Source: an uncultured Christensenella sp.
GTDB taxonomy: Bacteria; Bacillota; Clostridia; Christensenellales; UBA1750
Direction of reading: 5' to 3'
DNA: 64,000 nucleotides
Assembly (NCBI GenBank): GCA_905193155.1
Contig: CAJJNQ010000008.1
Span: 1 to 64,000 of the forward strand
Both the position numbers and the translations under genes were made by a program. Positions within the stretch are counted from its first letter, which is position 1; each line of letters starts with the position of its first letter. The notes under the pieces are model-generated. The model did no database searches. It saw only the letters and a program-made list of their open reading frames with translations, and was not told the DNA's origin. Below are positions 25,739 through 33,622 of this stretch, piece after piece.

Positions 25739-26617
25739 ATGGACAAACTCCTGGGACAGTTTAGCCCCGCGTTTCGCGAAGCGCTGGTTCCCTATGAAAA
25801 AGAGATGCAAAGAGCGCGTGAAATCCGCATTCGCGTGCAGCAGCCTCTGCTGCTCTACGGCAGAAGCAGCTTTGCCGTGCCGGGCTTTCTGCCGGGAGCA
25901 GAGGACATGGAGCGACTGCTGCTGGCCTTTTGCGATCAGGCGCTTTACGCCTGCGAAGAGCAGCTGCGGCAGGGATATCTAACGCTGCGCGGCGGACACC
26001 GGGCGGGTGTTTGCGGGCACGTCCTTGCGGAAAATGGTCGTGCCGTACGCCTGCACGGCATTCAAGGCATCAGCCTGCGCATTGCCCGGCAGATGCCTTG
26101 CGATTCCCGTGTCATGAATGTGATTGCGCCGAGCGGGCGGCTGCGCTCCGTGCTGGTGGTTTCGCCGCCCGGCGGCGGAAAAACCACACTGCTGCGGGAG
26201 GCGGCGCGGCAGCTGAGCGTTCGGGGCATACAGGTAGCGCTGGCAGATGAGCGCGGCGAGCTGGCTGCCTGCGTAGAAGGCGTGCCGCAGCTGGACGTCG
26301 GCCCCTGCACGGATGTGATGGACAATCTGCCCAAAGCGGAGGCGATCGGGATGATGCTGCGCGCCATGTCGCCGCAGGTGCTGGTTTCCGACGAAATTGG
26401 GAACGCACAGGATGCGGAAGCGCTGCTGGATGCACAGCGCTGCGGCGTAAAGGTGCTGTGCAGCGCGCACGGGGCCAGCTATGCCGAGGTGCAGGCGAGA
26501 AGCTGTGTGCGCCAGCTGCTGCGGGAATCTGTTTTCGACCGGGTGCTGCTGCTGGGGCGGGAACCGGGGCGCATCGCCGCCGTCTACGACCGGGAGGGCC
26601 GTCCATGCTCCGATTGA
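25739..26617 (+). CDS. spoIIIAA: Stage III sporulation protein AA (ATPase)
   Basis: SpoIIIAA is a secretion-type ATPase thought to power the SpoIIIA-SpoIIQ feeding-tube complex between mother cell and forespore. The 292-aa protein shows LRGGHRAGVCGHV, Walker A in SPPGGGKTTLLREAARQL and a Walker B-like VLVSDEIGNAQDAEALLDA. GAGGTG is eight bases before ATG 25739. It opens the eight-gene spoIIIA operon, whose genes mostly overlap or abut. Confidence 0.95.
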   Translation: MDKLLGQFSPAFREALVPYEKEMQRAREIRIRVQQPLLLYGRSSFAVPGFLPGAEDMERLLLAFCDQALYACEEQLRQGYLTLRGGHRAGVCGHVLAENGRAVRLHGIQGISLRIARQMPCDSRVMNVIAPSGRLRSVLVVSPPGGGKTTLLREAARQLSVRGIQVALADERGELAACVEGVPQLDVGPCTDVMDNLPKAEAIGMMLRAMSPQVLVSDEIGNAQDAEALLDAQRCGVKVLCSAHGASYAEVQARSCVRQLLRESVFDRVLLLGREPGRIAAVYDREGRPCSD

Positions 26618-27081
26618 CAGGCATTGCGCTCCTCTGCGCAGCGCTGAGTGCGGCCGGTTTTCTCTATATTGCCGCGGAAAAACGCCGGGTGGATGCGTTG
26701 CAGGAAGCGCTTTATGCGGTAAAGCTGCTGCGCGTCGAGGTTACGCGCCTGCTGCTGCCGCCTGGGAGAGCGGTTGCGGCACTGTCCGATCAGAATCAAT
26801 TGCTAAAGCAGCTGCATGAAGCCGGGTGCCCGCTGGAAGGGGAGAAACTACACAGTGCGTTGCTGCGCTTTGGGCTTGGAAAAGAAGAAGCCGCTTGCCT
26901 GGAAGCGCTCTTTACCGCCTGGCCGCGCATGGGCGCAGGGCAGAGTGCGCCGTTTGATGCGGCGGAAGAGGAGCTGAATCAGCGGTTCATGCAGCGCAAA
27001 AAGGCGCTGGAGCAGGATGCCGTGCTCTATCCCAAGCTGGGCGTCCTGGCGGCGGCCGCGGCATTTCTTTTACTGATTTAA
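26605..27081 (+). CDS. spoIIIAB: Stage III sporulation protein AB
   Basis: The 158-aa product has an N-terminal membrane span (LTGIALLCAALSAAGFLYIAA), a helical domain with the typical ALQEALYAVKLLRVEV segment, and a C-terminal hydrophobic anchor. SpoIIIAB resembles a type II secretion GspF-type platform protein. Its ATG overlaps the spoIIIAA end and has GGGAGGG upstream. Confidence 0.92.
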   Translation: MLRLTGIALLCAALSAAGFLYIAAEKRRVDALQEALYAVKLLRVEVTRLLLPPGRAVAALSDQNQLLKQLHEAGCPLEGEKLHSALLRFGLGKEEAACLEALFTAWPRMGAGQSAPFDAAEEELNQRFMQRKKALEQDAVLYPKLGVLAAAAAFLLLI

Positions 27082-27102
27082 CATCGGATAAGGAGGACAT
27101 CC

Positions 27103-27306
27103 ATGAGCGTTGAAGTGCTGTTTCGCGTGGCGGCCATCGGGCTGATGGCTGCGGTTCTGACCATTGTGCTCAAAAGCGCCGGGCGGGAGGATATTGCGCT
27201 GATCTGCAATCTGGGTGCGCTGGTGCTCGCGCTCGTGCTGGTGCTGGGCGGCGTTCGCGATTTATTCAACACCATTAAGGCGCTCTTTCCGCTCTATGGT
27301 GGCTGA
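27103..27306 (+). CDS. spoIIIAC: Stage III sporulation protein AC
   Basis: This 67-aa protein has two membrane spans separated by the conserved short loop LKSAGREDIALICNL. It is a core small subunit of the SpoIIIA channel. AAGGAGG gives a strong ribosome site. Confidence 0.94.
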   Translation: MSVEVLFRVAAIGLMAAVLTIVLKSAGREDIALICNLGALVLALVLVLGGVRDLFNTIKALFPLYGG

Positions 27307-27308
27307 TC

Positions 27309-27698
27309 ATGACGCTGCTGAAATGGATCGGGATGGCGGCGTGCGCGGCGGTGATGGGCGCTGTGCTGCGCGGCCTTGGCCGAAGGGACATGGCTGTTGT
27401 GCTCGAAACGGCCTGTGGCGTGCTGCTGCTGGGGCAAATGCTGGAAGCAGCCAAATCGGCGCTGGACGTGCTGCCGGCCTTTGCGCAGCAGAGCGGCGTG
27501 GATGCAGAGCTGACAAAATTCCTGCTGCGGGTCACGGGCATCGCGCTGATTTGCGAGCTTGCGGCGCAGCTTTGCCGCGACGCAGGCTCCGGCGGGCTGG
27601 CACAGAAGGTGGAATTGGGCGGAAAGGTGGTGATCTTGTGCGCGTGTCTCCCGTTGGTGCGCGAGTTATCCGCCTGTGCGCTGTCGCTGTTGGATTGA
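27309..27698 (+). CDS. spoIIIAD: Stage III sporulation protein AD
   Basis: The 129-aa protein has membrane spans at about 6-22, 30-48, 68-88 and 100-125, and resembles an enlarged SpoIIIAC: VLRGLGRRDMAVVLETACGV parallels the AC loop. It starts two bases beyond the spoIIIAC stop, so it is probably translated by coupling. Confidence 0.92.
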   Translation: MTLLKWIGMAACAAVMGAVLRGLGRRDMAVVLETACGVLLLGQMLEAAKSALDVLPAFAQQSGVDAELTKFLLRVTGIALICELAAQLCRDAGSGGLAQKVELGGKVVILCACLPLVRELSACALSLLD

Positions 27699-28819
27699 CG
27701 GCTCTGTGGCTGCTGCTTGCCGTTCCGGCGTTGGCACAGGAGGAAGCAAAGGAAGGCTTTGACCTCATTTCCGAGGAAACGGAGAAACTGATAGAGAGCA
27801 TGGATTTGACGCAGATTGAACAAACGCTGCCGGAGGTAAACGTTCGACAATGGCTGTCGGAAGCAGCGAAGGGGGAGAGCGGCTGGGACGCACAGGCGCT
27901 GTGGGCAACCGTTCGGCAGTCCGCCTTGAGCCATACGGGAGGGCTCTATCGAGAAATGCTTCGCATCCTCGGTATCTCCGTGCTCTGCGCAGCGTTGACG
28001 AAGCTGAGATGTGTGACGCAGCGGGACGGCGTGGCCAGTCTCTGCGAAATGCTGGTCTGCCTGTGTCTGCTTCTACCGCTGATTCAAAATTTATCGGCGC
28101 TGATTGTGAAAGGAACCCAAACGGCGGTGCGCATGACAGATGTATATCATGCCGTACTGCCGACGCTGCTCGCGCTGCTGACCTCCGTGGGCGGGGTGCG
28201 CAGTGCGGCGTTGATGGAGCAGCTGTCCTTGGCGGCAACGGGGGTGCTGACCGGCTTTGTGCAGAAGACCCTCTTTCCGGCGCTGTCTGCGGCAGCTTGC
28301 GTGGCGTGCGTCGCAGAAATGAATGCGGGAATTCCTCTAAAGAAGACCTTTCGCCTGATGCGCAGCGGAATCCATTGGGCGCTGGGGCTTTGCTTTACCG
28401 TGTTTTGGGGCTTGCTGACGATTCAGAGCTCGACCGCCACAAATTACGATGGCGTAGCGATGAAGGCAGCCAAGTTCGCGGTAGAAAAGTTTGTGCCCGT
28501 GGTGGGCGGTGTATTTAAGGATACGGCAAATACGCTTGCGGGCTGTTCGCTGGTGGTCAAGAATGCGCTCGGTGTAGTGGGACTTGTCGGGATATTTCTG
28601 ATCGTATTGGAGCCGGGCGTGCAGATTCTTTGCACTGCCGCGGCCTATCGAATCTGCGCTGCGCTGCTCGAACCCTTTGGAACGCTGAGAATGTCTGCGG
28701 CGTTGTGTGATTTTGCGGATATTCTGGTTACGCTGTTCATATTAATCCTCAGTGTCGGTGCGATGTGCTTTGTGTTTCTCGCAACGGCGATGCAAATGGG
28801 AATGGAGCTGATCCGATGA
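27638..28819 (+). CDS. spoIIIAE: Stage III sporulation protein AE
   Basis: The 394-aa product has a signal peptide (about 1-27), a soluble region of about 60 residues, and about seven membrane spans with the conserved TDVYHAVLPTLLALLTSVGG and LKKTFRLMRSGIHWALGLCF segments. I place the start at GTG 27638, overlapping spoIIIAD by 61 bases, because a GGTGGTG site lies upstream and the length then fits the family. The longer frame upstream is a shadow of AC and AD. Confidence 0.92.
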   Translation: MRVSPVGARVIRLCAVAVGLTALWLLLAVPALAQEEAKEGFDLISEETEKLIESMDLTQIEQTLPEVNVRQWLSEAAKGESGWDAQALWATVRQSALSHTGGLYREMLRILGISVLCAALTKLRCVTQRDGVASLCEMLVCLCLLLPLIQNLSALIVKGTQTAVRMTDVYHAVLPTLLALLTSVGGVRSAALMEQLSLAATGVLTGFVQKTLFPALSAAACVACVAEMNAGIPLKKTFRLMRSGIHWALGLCFTVFWGLLTIQSSTATNYDGVAMKAAKFAVEKFVPVVGGVFKDTANTLAGCSLVVKNALGVVGLVGIFLIVLEPGVQILCTAAAYRICAALLEPFGTLRMSAALCDFADILVTLFILILSVGAMCFVFLATAMQMGMELIR

Positions 28820-29007
28820 GGCAGGAGCTGATGCAGGCCGTTCGGATGCTGTGCGGGTTTGCGCTGCTGTGCGCGGTACTGGAAATGCTGCTGCCCGAGG
28901 GAACGATGAAGCGATACGCACACTTTGCCTGCGCGCTGGGGCTAACGGCGGCCATGATGCGGCAGCTGCTGCGGGTCATTCACCTGATTGCGGAGAATTT
29001 GCCATGA
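28816..29007 (+). CDS. spoIIIAF: Minimal stage III sporulation protein AF
   Basis: Only 63 residues are encoded. They hold two predicted membrane spans (about 8-27 and 32-60), matching the N-terminal part of SpoIIIAF, which in Bacillus is about 200 aa with a soluble C-terminal domain. The gene is joined by ATGA overlaps to spoIIIAE before it and spoIIIAG after it, so this short form looks like the native gene. Neither of the other plus-strand frames continues the protein; frame +1 is taken up by spoIIIAG. Confidence 0.8.
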   Translation: MRQELMQAVRMLCGFALLCAVLEMLLPEGTMKRYAHFACALGLTAAMMRQLLRVIHLIAENLP

Positions 29008-29384
29008 ACGGAAAAGAATGGATGGAAAAGCTGGGCGGAAAGAAGAGCCTGTGGCTGCTGGGATTTTTAATTGCCGCAGGCATTCTGCTGATTGTACTTT
29101 CCTATGCCTGGCCGGAAGAGCAGACGCAAAATGCAAAGAAAAATGCAGTGCTGGTGCAGGACGAGGTGGAAACAAGATTGGCGCACGTGCTTTCGCAAAT
29201 CGCGGGAGCCGGGCAGGTGGAGGTCCTTGTGATGGAGGACGGCTGCGACGGCGTGCGCGGGGTGCTGATCGTTGCGGACGGCGCCGCTGAACTGACCGTT
29301 CGGACGGAACTGATGCGCGCAGCCATGACGGCGCTTGACGTTCCCGCATCGTCGGTAGAGGTCTTTGCAAGAAACGAGAAATAA
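29004..29384 (+). CDS. spoIIIAG: Stage III sporulation protein AG
   Basis: SpoIIIAG forms a large ring in the intermembrane channel. The 126-aa product has one membrane span (about 16-36) and a compact ring-building domain (VEVLVMEDGCDGVRGVLIVADGA followed by ALDVPASSVEVFA). It is much shorter than the Bacillus protein (about 230 aa), as if the extra insert that forms the tall beta-barrel were missing. Its ATG overlaps the spoIIIAF stop. Confidence 0.88.
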   Translation: MNGKEWMEKLGGKKSLWLLGFLIAAGILLIVLSYAWPEEQTQNAKKNAVLVQDEVETRLAHVLSQIAGAGQVEVLVMEDGCDGVRGVLIVADGAAELTVRTELMRAAMTALDVPASSVEVFARNEK

Positions 29385-29399
29385 AGGGAGGAAACGAAT

Positions 29400-29915
29400 A
29401 TGTCCAAATGGTTCAGCCGTTCGACCGTGACGCTGGCGGCGCTGGCCCTTCTGTTTGCCGTAGCGTTTGGCATACGTCTTTTTTCGGGGAACACAGAGCC
29501 GGTGGTGAGCATTCAGAAGGAAAGCGCAGCTCCTGCCGCGGAGGAAGCGCAGTCCGCGGCTCAGACCGGGGACTTTTTCAAGGACTTCCGCGCGCAGCGG
29601 GAAACGGCCAGAGCAGATGAAATTGCGCTGCTGGATTCCATCGTGCAGCGAGAGAACGCGCCGGAGGATTCGGTGAAAAAGGCGGACGAGCGGAGGATCG
29701 AGCTGACGCGCTTTACCGAGCAGGAGCGCGCAATCGAAAAGCTGCTGGTTGCAAAGGGCTTTGAAGATGCGGCGGCATTTGTGCAGGAAGGAACGGCGAC
29801 CATTGTGGTCAAAAAGGAAAAGCTGACCGACGAAGAGATCGCGCGGATTCTGGAAATGGCGATGCGCCAAACCGGACAGGAGGCCTCCAATATCAAAATC
29901 ATCCCCGCCGGGTAA
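29400..29915 (+). CDS. spoIIIAH: Stage III sporulation protein AH
   Basis: SpoIIIAH (171 aa) is the mother-cell partner of SpoIIQ and has a YscJ/FliF-type ring fold. A membrane span (about 10-28) precedes a charged helix (FKDFRAQRETARADEIALLDSI) and the ring domain ending NIKIIPAG. A GGGAGG site precedes the ATG. It closes the spoIIIA operon. Confidence 0.93.
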   Translation: MSKWFSRSTVTLAALALLFAVAFGIRLFSGNTEPVVSIQKESAAPAAEEAQSAAQTGDFFKDFRAQRETARADEIALLDSIVQRENAPEDSVKKADERRIELTRFTEQERAIEKLLVAKGFEDAAAFVQEGTATIVVKKEKLTDEEIARILEMAMRQTGQEASNIKIIPAG

Positions 29916-29952
29916 ACCCTTCGGAGGATAAAGCGTTATTTTGTGAGGAAAC

Positions 29953-29994
29953 TGCGCAATAAGGTTTGCAGTTTCCGGGGGCATCTGCTATAAT
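29953..29994 (+). promoter_or_regulatory. Hairpin overlapping the asp23 promoter
   Basis: TTGCAG (29966-29971) and a perfect TATAAT (29989-29994) have a 17-base spacer. The -35 lies in the second arm region of an inverted repeat GGAAACTGC / GCAGTTTCC. The repeat has no T run, so it is unlikely to be a terminator and may be a binding site. Confidence 0.65.
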
Positions 29995-30026
29995 AGAATC
30001 AACTTATGATTTGGAGGTGTTTGACA

Positions 30027-30461
30027 ATGAGTGAAAATATGCCGGTCAATGTCGAAATCGATAATGGCATAGGTTCCGTTACGTTTGCCGACGACGTCAT
30101 TGCGATCATCGCGGGTCTTGCGGCTACTGAGGTCAAGGGCGTCGCCAATATGCTGGGAAATATGTCCTCCTCGATCACCGAGATGATGGGCAAGAAGGAT
30201 CACGCCAAGGGCGTTAAAGTCGAAGTCGGCACGGAAGAAGCCGCCGTAGACCTTTACCTCGTGCTCAACTACGGCATCAACATCCCCGATGTCTGCCGTG
30301 CGGTGCAGGAGAATGTCAAAAAGGCGATCGAGACCATGACGGGTCTGCGCGTGGTGGAAGTCAACGTCCACGTTCAAGGCGTCAAGTTCGAGAAGGAGGC
30401 GTCTGCCGCTCCCGCTGTGGAAGCGCCCGAAGAGACCGCTCCCGCCCCCAGAGTCAAGTAA
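30027..30461 (+). CDS. Asp23/Gls24-family envelope stress protein
   Basis: The 144-aa protein has the Asp23 core: GSVTFADDVIAIIAGLAATEVKGVANM, then VKVEVGTEEAAVDLYLVLNYG and MTGLRVVEVNVHVQGV, followed by an acidic Ala/Pro-rich tail. Asp23 proteins coat the inner face of the membrane through an AmaP anchor, and an AmaP-like gene follows. The start at 30027 is set by a GGAGGTG site. Confidence 0.92.
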   Translation: MSENMPVNVEIDNGIGSVTFADDVIAIIAGLAATEVKGVANMLGNMSSSITEMMGKKDHAKGVKVEVGTEEAAVDLYLVLNYGINIPDVCRAVQENVKKAIETMTGLRVVEVNVHVQGVKFEKEASAAPAVEAPEETAPAPRVK

Positions 30462-30472
30462 TTATTCCATGG

Positions 30473-30516
30473 GAATTAAGCCTGCGTCTGTTCCAATACA
30501 CACGCAGGTTTAATTC
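30473..30516 (+). terminator. 15-bp hairpin between asp23 and amaP genes
   Basis: Arms 30473-30487 and 30502-30516 pair throughout with one G-U. The following AGTTTGTC is poor in T, so this may be an attenuator or RNA-stability element rather than a full terminator. Confidence 0.5.
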
Positions 30517-30555
30517 AGTTTGTCAAAAGGACAATTCAAAGCGGAGGAAAACGCT

Positions 30556-31125
30556 ATGAAGATGAAATGGTTTGACCGCATTTTGCTTGTTCTTGTGATG
30601 CTGTGCATGCTGGCGGTCTCCGTTGCGCTGATCGGCATTGCGCTGGGCGTGCTGAACCAGCCGGTCGAACAGCTCTATTCGGTGATGACCAACGGACTCT
30701 GGGTCAATTCACTGATCCTGATTGTCATCGGTGCGGTGCTGATTCTGATGGTGATCCGCGTGCTCTATGCTTCCTGCGGCGGGCACCACGGCGGCGCTGT
30801 CGCCCCGGCAACCGTGCTGCTCAAGACGACGGACAACGGCACAATCCGCATTGCTCTTTCGGCGGTAGATACGCTGGTGCAGCGCTGCGTCCGTTCGTCC
30901 GCTTCAGTGCGTGATGTGGCCAGCCACATCGGTGTGGACGAGCATGACGCGCTCGAGATTCGCCTGCGCATCTCCTTTGCACCCGAAACCGTGTTGCAAG
31001 AGGCTACGGTGCAAATTCAAAACGACGTGTGCGAGTATGTGCAGACACATACCGGCGTGCCCGTGCAGGGCGTGCAGATCCTGATCGACGCGGTCGGCTC
31101 CGGCCAGAACGCCAGAGTGGAGTAA
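30556..31125 (+). CDS. amaP: AmaP-like alkaline shock response membrane anchor protein
   Basis: The 189-aa product has two N-terminal membrane spans (about 6-30 and 47-70) followed by a soluble alpha/beta domain (TIRIALSAVDTLVQRCVRS, EIRLRISFAPET) that resembles Asp23. This is the AmaP/DUF322-type layout that tethers Asp23 to the membrane. GGAGG precedes ATG 30556. It lies between the asp23 and DUF2273 genes, the usual trio. Confidence 0.85.
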   Translation: MKMKWFDRILLVLVMLCMLAVSVALIGIALGVLNQPVEQLYSVMTNGLWVNSLILIVIGAVLILMVIRVLYASCGGHHGGAVAPATVLLKTTDNGTIRIALSAVDTLVQRCVRSSASVRDVASHIGVDEHDALEIRLRISFAPETVLQEATVQIQNDVCEYVQTHTGVPVQGVQILIDAVGSGQNARVE

Positions 31126-31134
31126 GGAGGGCTT

Positions 31135-31386
31135 GTGTTGAAAAAGCCTGAGATTCTCCGCTTGATCCGGCTGAATTTCTTTAAGCTGCTGGGCGCGGCC
31201 ATCGGCCTTGTGCTGGCGATCCTGTTTTTGACGCTGGGTTTCTGGCGGACGATGCTCATCATCGTGCTGGTCGGCGGCTTCGGCGCGGCGGGAGCCTGGC
31301 TGGACCGCGGACAGAAGCTTTCGGATGTGCTGGATCGCTTTTTCCCGGGATCGTCGCAGGACGATGAGGATGAATTTAAGTTTTAA
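31135..31386 (+). CDS. DUF2273 small membrane protein
   Basis: This 83-aa protein has two membrane spans (about 15-34 and 36-55) and an acidic C-terminus, as in the DUF2273 proteins found next to Asp23 and AmaP. The GTG start follows AGGAGG. Its molecular function is unknown; a role in envelope stress is inferred from the neighbours. Confidence 0.85.
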   Translation: MLKKPEILRLIRLNFFKLLGAAIGLVLAILFLTLGFWRTMLIIVLVGGFGAAGAWLDRGQKLSDVLDRFFPGSSQDDEDEFKF

Positions 31387-31406
31387 CGGAAGTTAGGGAG
31401 GCCTAT

Positions 31407-31814
31407 ATGGCGCGTAAAACGGCACGACAGGTTGCCATGCAACTGATTTATCAATATGAACTGGGCGGCGAAGGCGTGAACTCGACCATCGAGGAAACGA
31501 TGGACAAGCCCGAGCTGAACGCAGACGATCTTGCCTATATCCAGGCCATGGTGGACGGCACGATGGACAAGGAAGATGAGCTGGAAGAAATGATCGGCCG
31601 CTTTGCACAGGGCTGGTCGGTGGAGCGCATTTCCAAAGTGGATTTGGCGATTCTGCGTTTGGCGCTGTACGAGATGCTTTATCGTGAGGACATCCCCGAA
31701 GGCGTTTCGATCAACGAGGCCATTGAACTTGCGCACACCTTCTCCACGCCCGAAGCCGCTTCGTTTATCAACGGCATACTGGGCTCAGTGTCCCGTGCGC
31801 CGAAAGAGGGCTGA
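31407..31814 (+). CDS. nusB: Transcription antitermination protein NusB
   Basis: The 135-aa all-helical protein starts MARKTARQVAMQLIYQYE and has the conserved GWSVERISKVDLAILRLALYEML and PEGVSINEAIELAHTFS segments. NusB binds boxA RNA with NusE to prevent early termination in rRNA operons. It starts the nusB-folD-xseA-xseB-ispA gene order conserved in Firmicutes. Confidence 0.97.
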   Translation: MARKTARQVAMQLIYQYELGGEGVNSTIEETMDKPELNADDLAYIQAMVDGTMDKEDELEEMIGRFAQGWSVERISKVDLAILRLALYEMLYREDIPEGVSINEAIELAHTFSTPEAASFINGILGSVSRAPKEG

Positions 31815-31817
31815 GAT

Positions 31818-32771
31818 GTGAAGGCCATATTGGGATTGGATACAAGTTGTTATACGACGTCGGTTGCCGCTGTTGCACTGGACGGGCAGGTGCTCGCCAG
31901 CGTTAGGCGGCTGCTTGTCGTTAAACAGGGCGGTAGGGGTCTGCGGCAAAGCGAGGGCGTTTTTCAGCATACGCAAAATCTGCCGCAGTTGGTGAAGCAG
32001 CTGAAGGAGCAACTGCCCGATCTTGAGCCGGTAGCCATATCCGCTTCCTTTACGCCGCGCGACGTGGAGGGCAGCTATATGCCTGTGTTTACGGTCGGCA
32101 GCGGCGCGGCGGAGCAGCTGTCTGCACTGATGAACCTGCCGCTTTATCACACCAATCATCAGGCGGGGCATATTGCCGCGGCGCGCATTGATTCCGGTAT
32201 CCCGCAGGGTGCGCATCTGGCGCTGCATCTTTCCGGCGGCACAACCGAGGTTCTGCGCTGCGAACTTGACGGTGCATTGGAGCTGTTGGGCGGGTCGGAT
32301 GATCTGCATGCCGGTCAGTTTGTAGACCGCGTCGGCGTGCGGCTCGGGCTGGGCTTTCCTGCAGGCCCTGCGCTGGAAAAGCTGGCGGAGGGAGCGGAAG
32401 CGCAATCGCTGATCGTTGCCACCTGCCGCGGGTTGAACTGTTCCTTTTCCGGTGCGGAAGCGCAGGTTATGCGTATGGCGGACAGCGGGGAATATACCCC
32501 GGCGCAGCTTGCCGCAGAGGTCTATTCCTGCCTGGCGCGCACCATTGAAAAACTGCTGACCAATGCGGCAAAAGAAACGGGATTGCGCAATGTGCTGCTG
32601 GCGGGCGGCGTGGTTTCTTCGCCGCGATTCCGTAAAATGTTGTTGGAACGCATTCGCCGCAATCACAGCCCGATTCATGCCTATTTTGCCCGCCCGGAAT
32701 ATTCCGGTGATAACGCCGTGGGCGTGGCAATGCTGGGCAAAAATCAATTCTTGAAGGAGAACCCATCATGA
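31818..32771 (+). CDS. TsaD/Kae1-family paralogue
   Basis: The 317-aa protein has the ASKHA fold of TsaD: ILGLDTSCYTTSVAAV at the N-terminus, the HxxxH metal pair in NHQAGHI, LHLSGGTTEVL, and the third metal aspartate in YSGDNAVGVAM. It is somewhat shorter than true TsaD and has AGGVVSSPRFR where TsaD usually has an asparagine. TsaD makes the t6A base of tRNA with TsaB and TsaE, none of which is nearby. In Clostridia a second TsaD-like protein is often found here beside nusB; its role is not established. The start is GTG 31818, and the stop overlaps folD (ATGA). Confidence 0.82.
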   Translation: MKAILGLDTSCYTTSVAAVALDGQVLASVRRLLVVKQGGRGLRQSEGVFQHTQNLPQLVKQLKEQLPDLEPVAISASFTPRDVEGSYMPVFTVGSGAAEQLSALMNLPLYHTNHQAGHIAAARIDSGIPQGAHLALHLSGGTTEVLRCELDGALELLGGSDDLHAGQFVDRVGVRLGLGFPAGPALEKLAEGAEAQSLIVATCRGLNCSFSGAEAQVMRMADSGEYTPAQLAAEVYSCLARTIEKLLTNAAKETGLRNVLLAGGVVSSPRFRKMLLERIRRNHSPIHAYFARPEYSGDNAVGVAMLGKNQFLKENPS

Positions 32772-33622
32772 CGGCACGCATCATTGACGGAAAAAGTATT
32801 GCAAAAGAGCTGCGCGAGAGCCTTGCTCCGCGCGTAGCAGCGCTGAAAGAGCAGGGAATTACACCCGGACTTACCGTAATCGTGGTAGGCGACGACCCTG
32901 CCTCCGCGATTTACGTCCGCAATAAAGAGCGCGCCTGCGTCAAGCTCGGCATGAACAGCCAGGTGCTGCGCTTCCCGGCGGAGACGACGCAGGAGGAAAT
33001 CCTGAATACCGTTCGTCTCCTGAATCAGGATGACAGCGTTCACGGCATCCTGGTGCAGCTGCCGCTCCCCCAGCACATTGACGAGCAGGCCGTGCTGCGC
33101 GCCATTGATCCCGATAAAGATGTGGACGGCTTTCACGCGATGAACGCAGGCCGCCTGATGAACGGCGAACCCGGTTTTGTTGCCTGCACGCCCAAGGGCG
33201 TGATGCGTCTGCTGGAAGTCTCCGGCGTGGAGTTGGACGGAAAGAATGCCGTTGTGGTGGGGCGCTCCAACATCGTGGGCAAGCCCATGGCGCTGCTGTT
33301 GCTTCAGAAAAACTGCACCGTCACCATTGCGCATTCGCACACGAAGGATTTGACTGCGGTCACGCGCAGCGCGGATATACTCGTTGTGGCGGTCGGGCGT
33401 GCGGGATTCATTACGGGCGACATGATCAAGCCCGGCGCGGCTGTGATGGATGTGGGCATCAACCGTGTGGATGGCAAAGTGGTGGGGGACGTCGATTTTG
33501 AGTCCGTAAAGGAAGTTGCTTCCTGCATCACGCCCGTGCCCGGCGGCGTCGGCGCGATGACCATCGCTATGTTGATGGAAAACACCGTAGAGGCGGCGGA
33601 AAACTATGCCCGGCGCACATGA
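32768..33622 (+). CDS. folD: Bifunctional methylene-THF dehydrogenase/cyclohydrolase FolD
   Basis: FolD interconverts 5,10-methylene- and 10-formyl-tetrahydrofolate. The 284-aa product has the catalytic YVRNKERACVKLGM (Tyr and Lys), VQLPLPQHID, DVDGFHAMNAGRL, the NADP-binding VVVGRSNIVGKPMA, and TPVPGGVGAMTIAML. The ATG overlaps the preceding stop. An operon with xseA is indicated by a 17-base overlap at its 3' end. Confidence 0.97.
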   Translation: MTARIIDGKSIAKELRESLAPRVAALKEQGITPGLTVIVVGDDPASAIYVRNKERACVKLGMNSQVLRFPAETTQEEILNTVRLLNQDDSVHGILVQLPLPQHIDEQAVLRAIDPDKDVDGFHAMNAGRLMNGEPGFVACTPKGVMRLLEVSGVELDGKNAVVVGRSNIVGKPMALLLLQKNCTVTIAHSHTKDLTAVTRSADILVVAVGRAGFITGDMIKPGAAVMDVGINRVDGKVVGDVDFESVKEVASCITPVPGGVGAMTIAMLMENTVEAAENYARRT

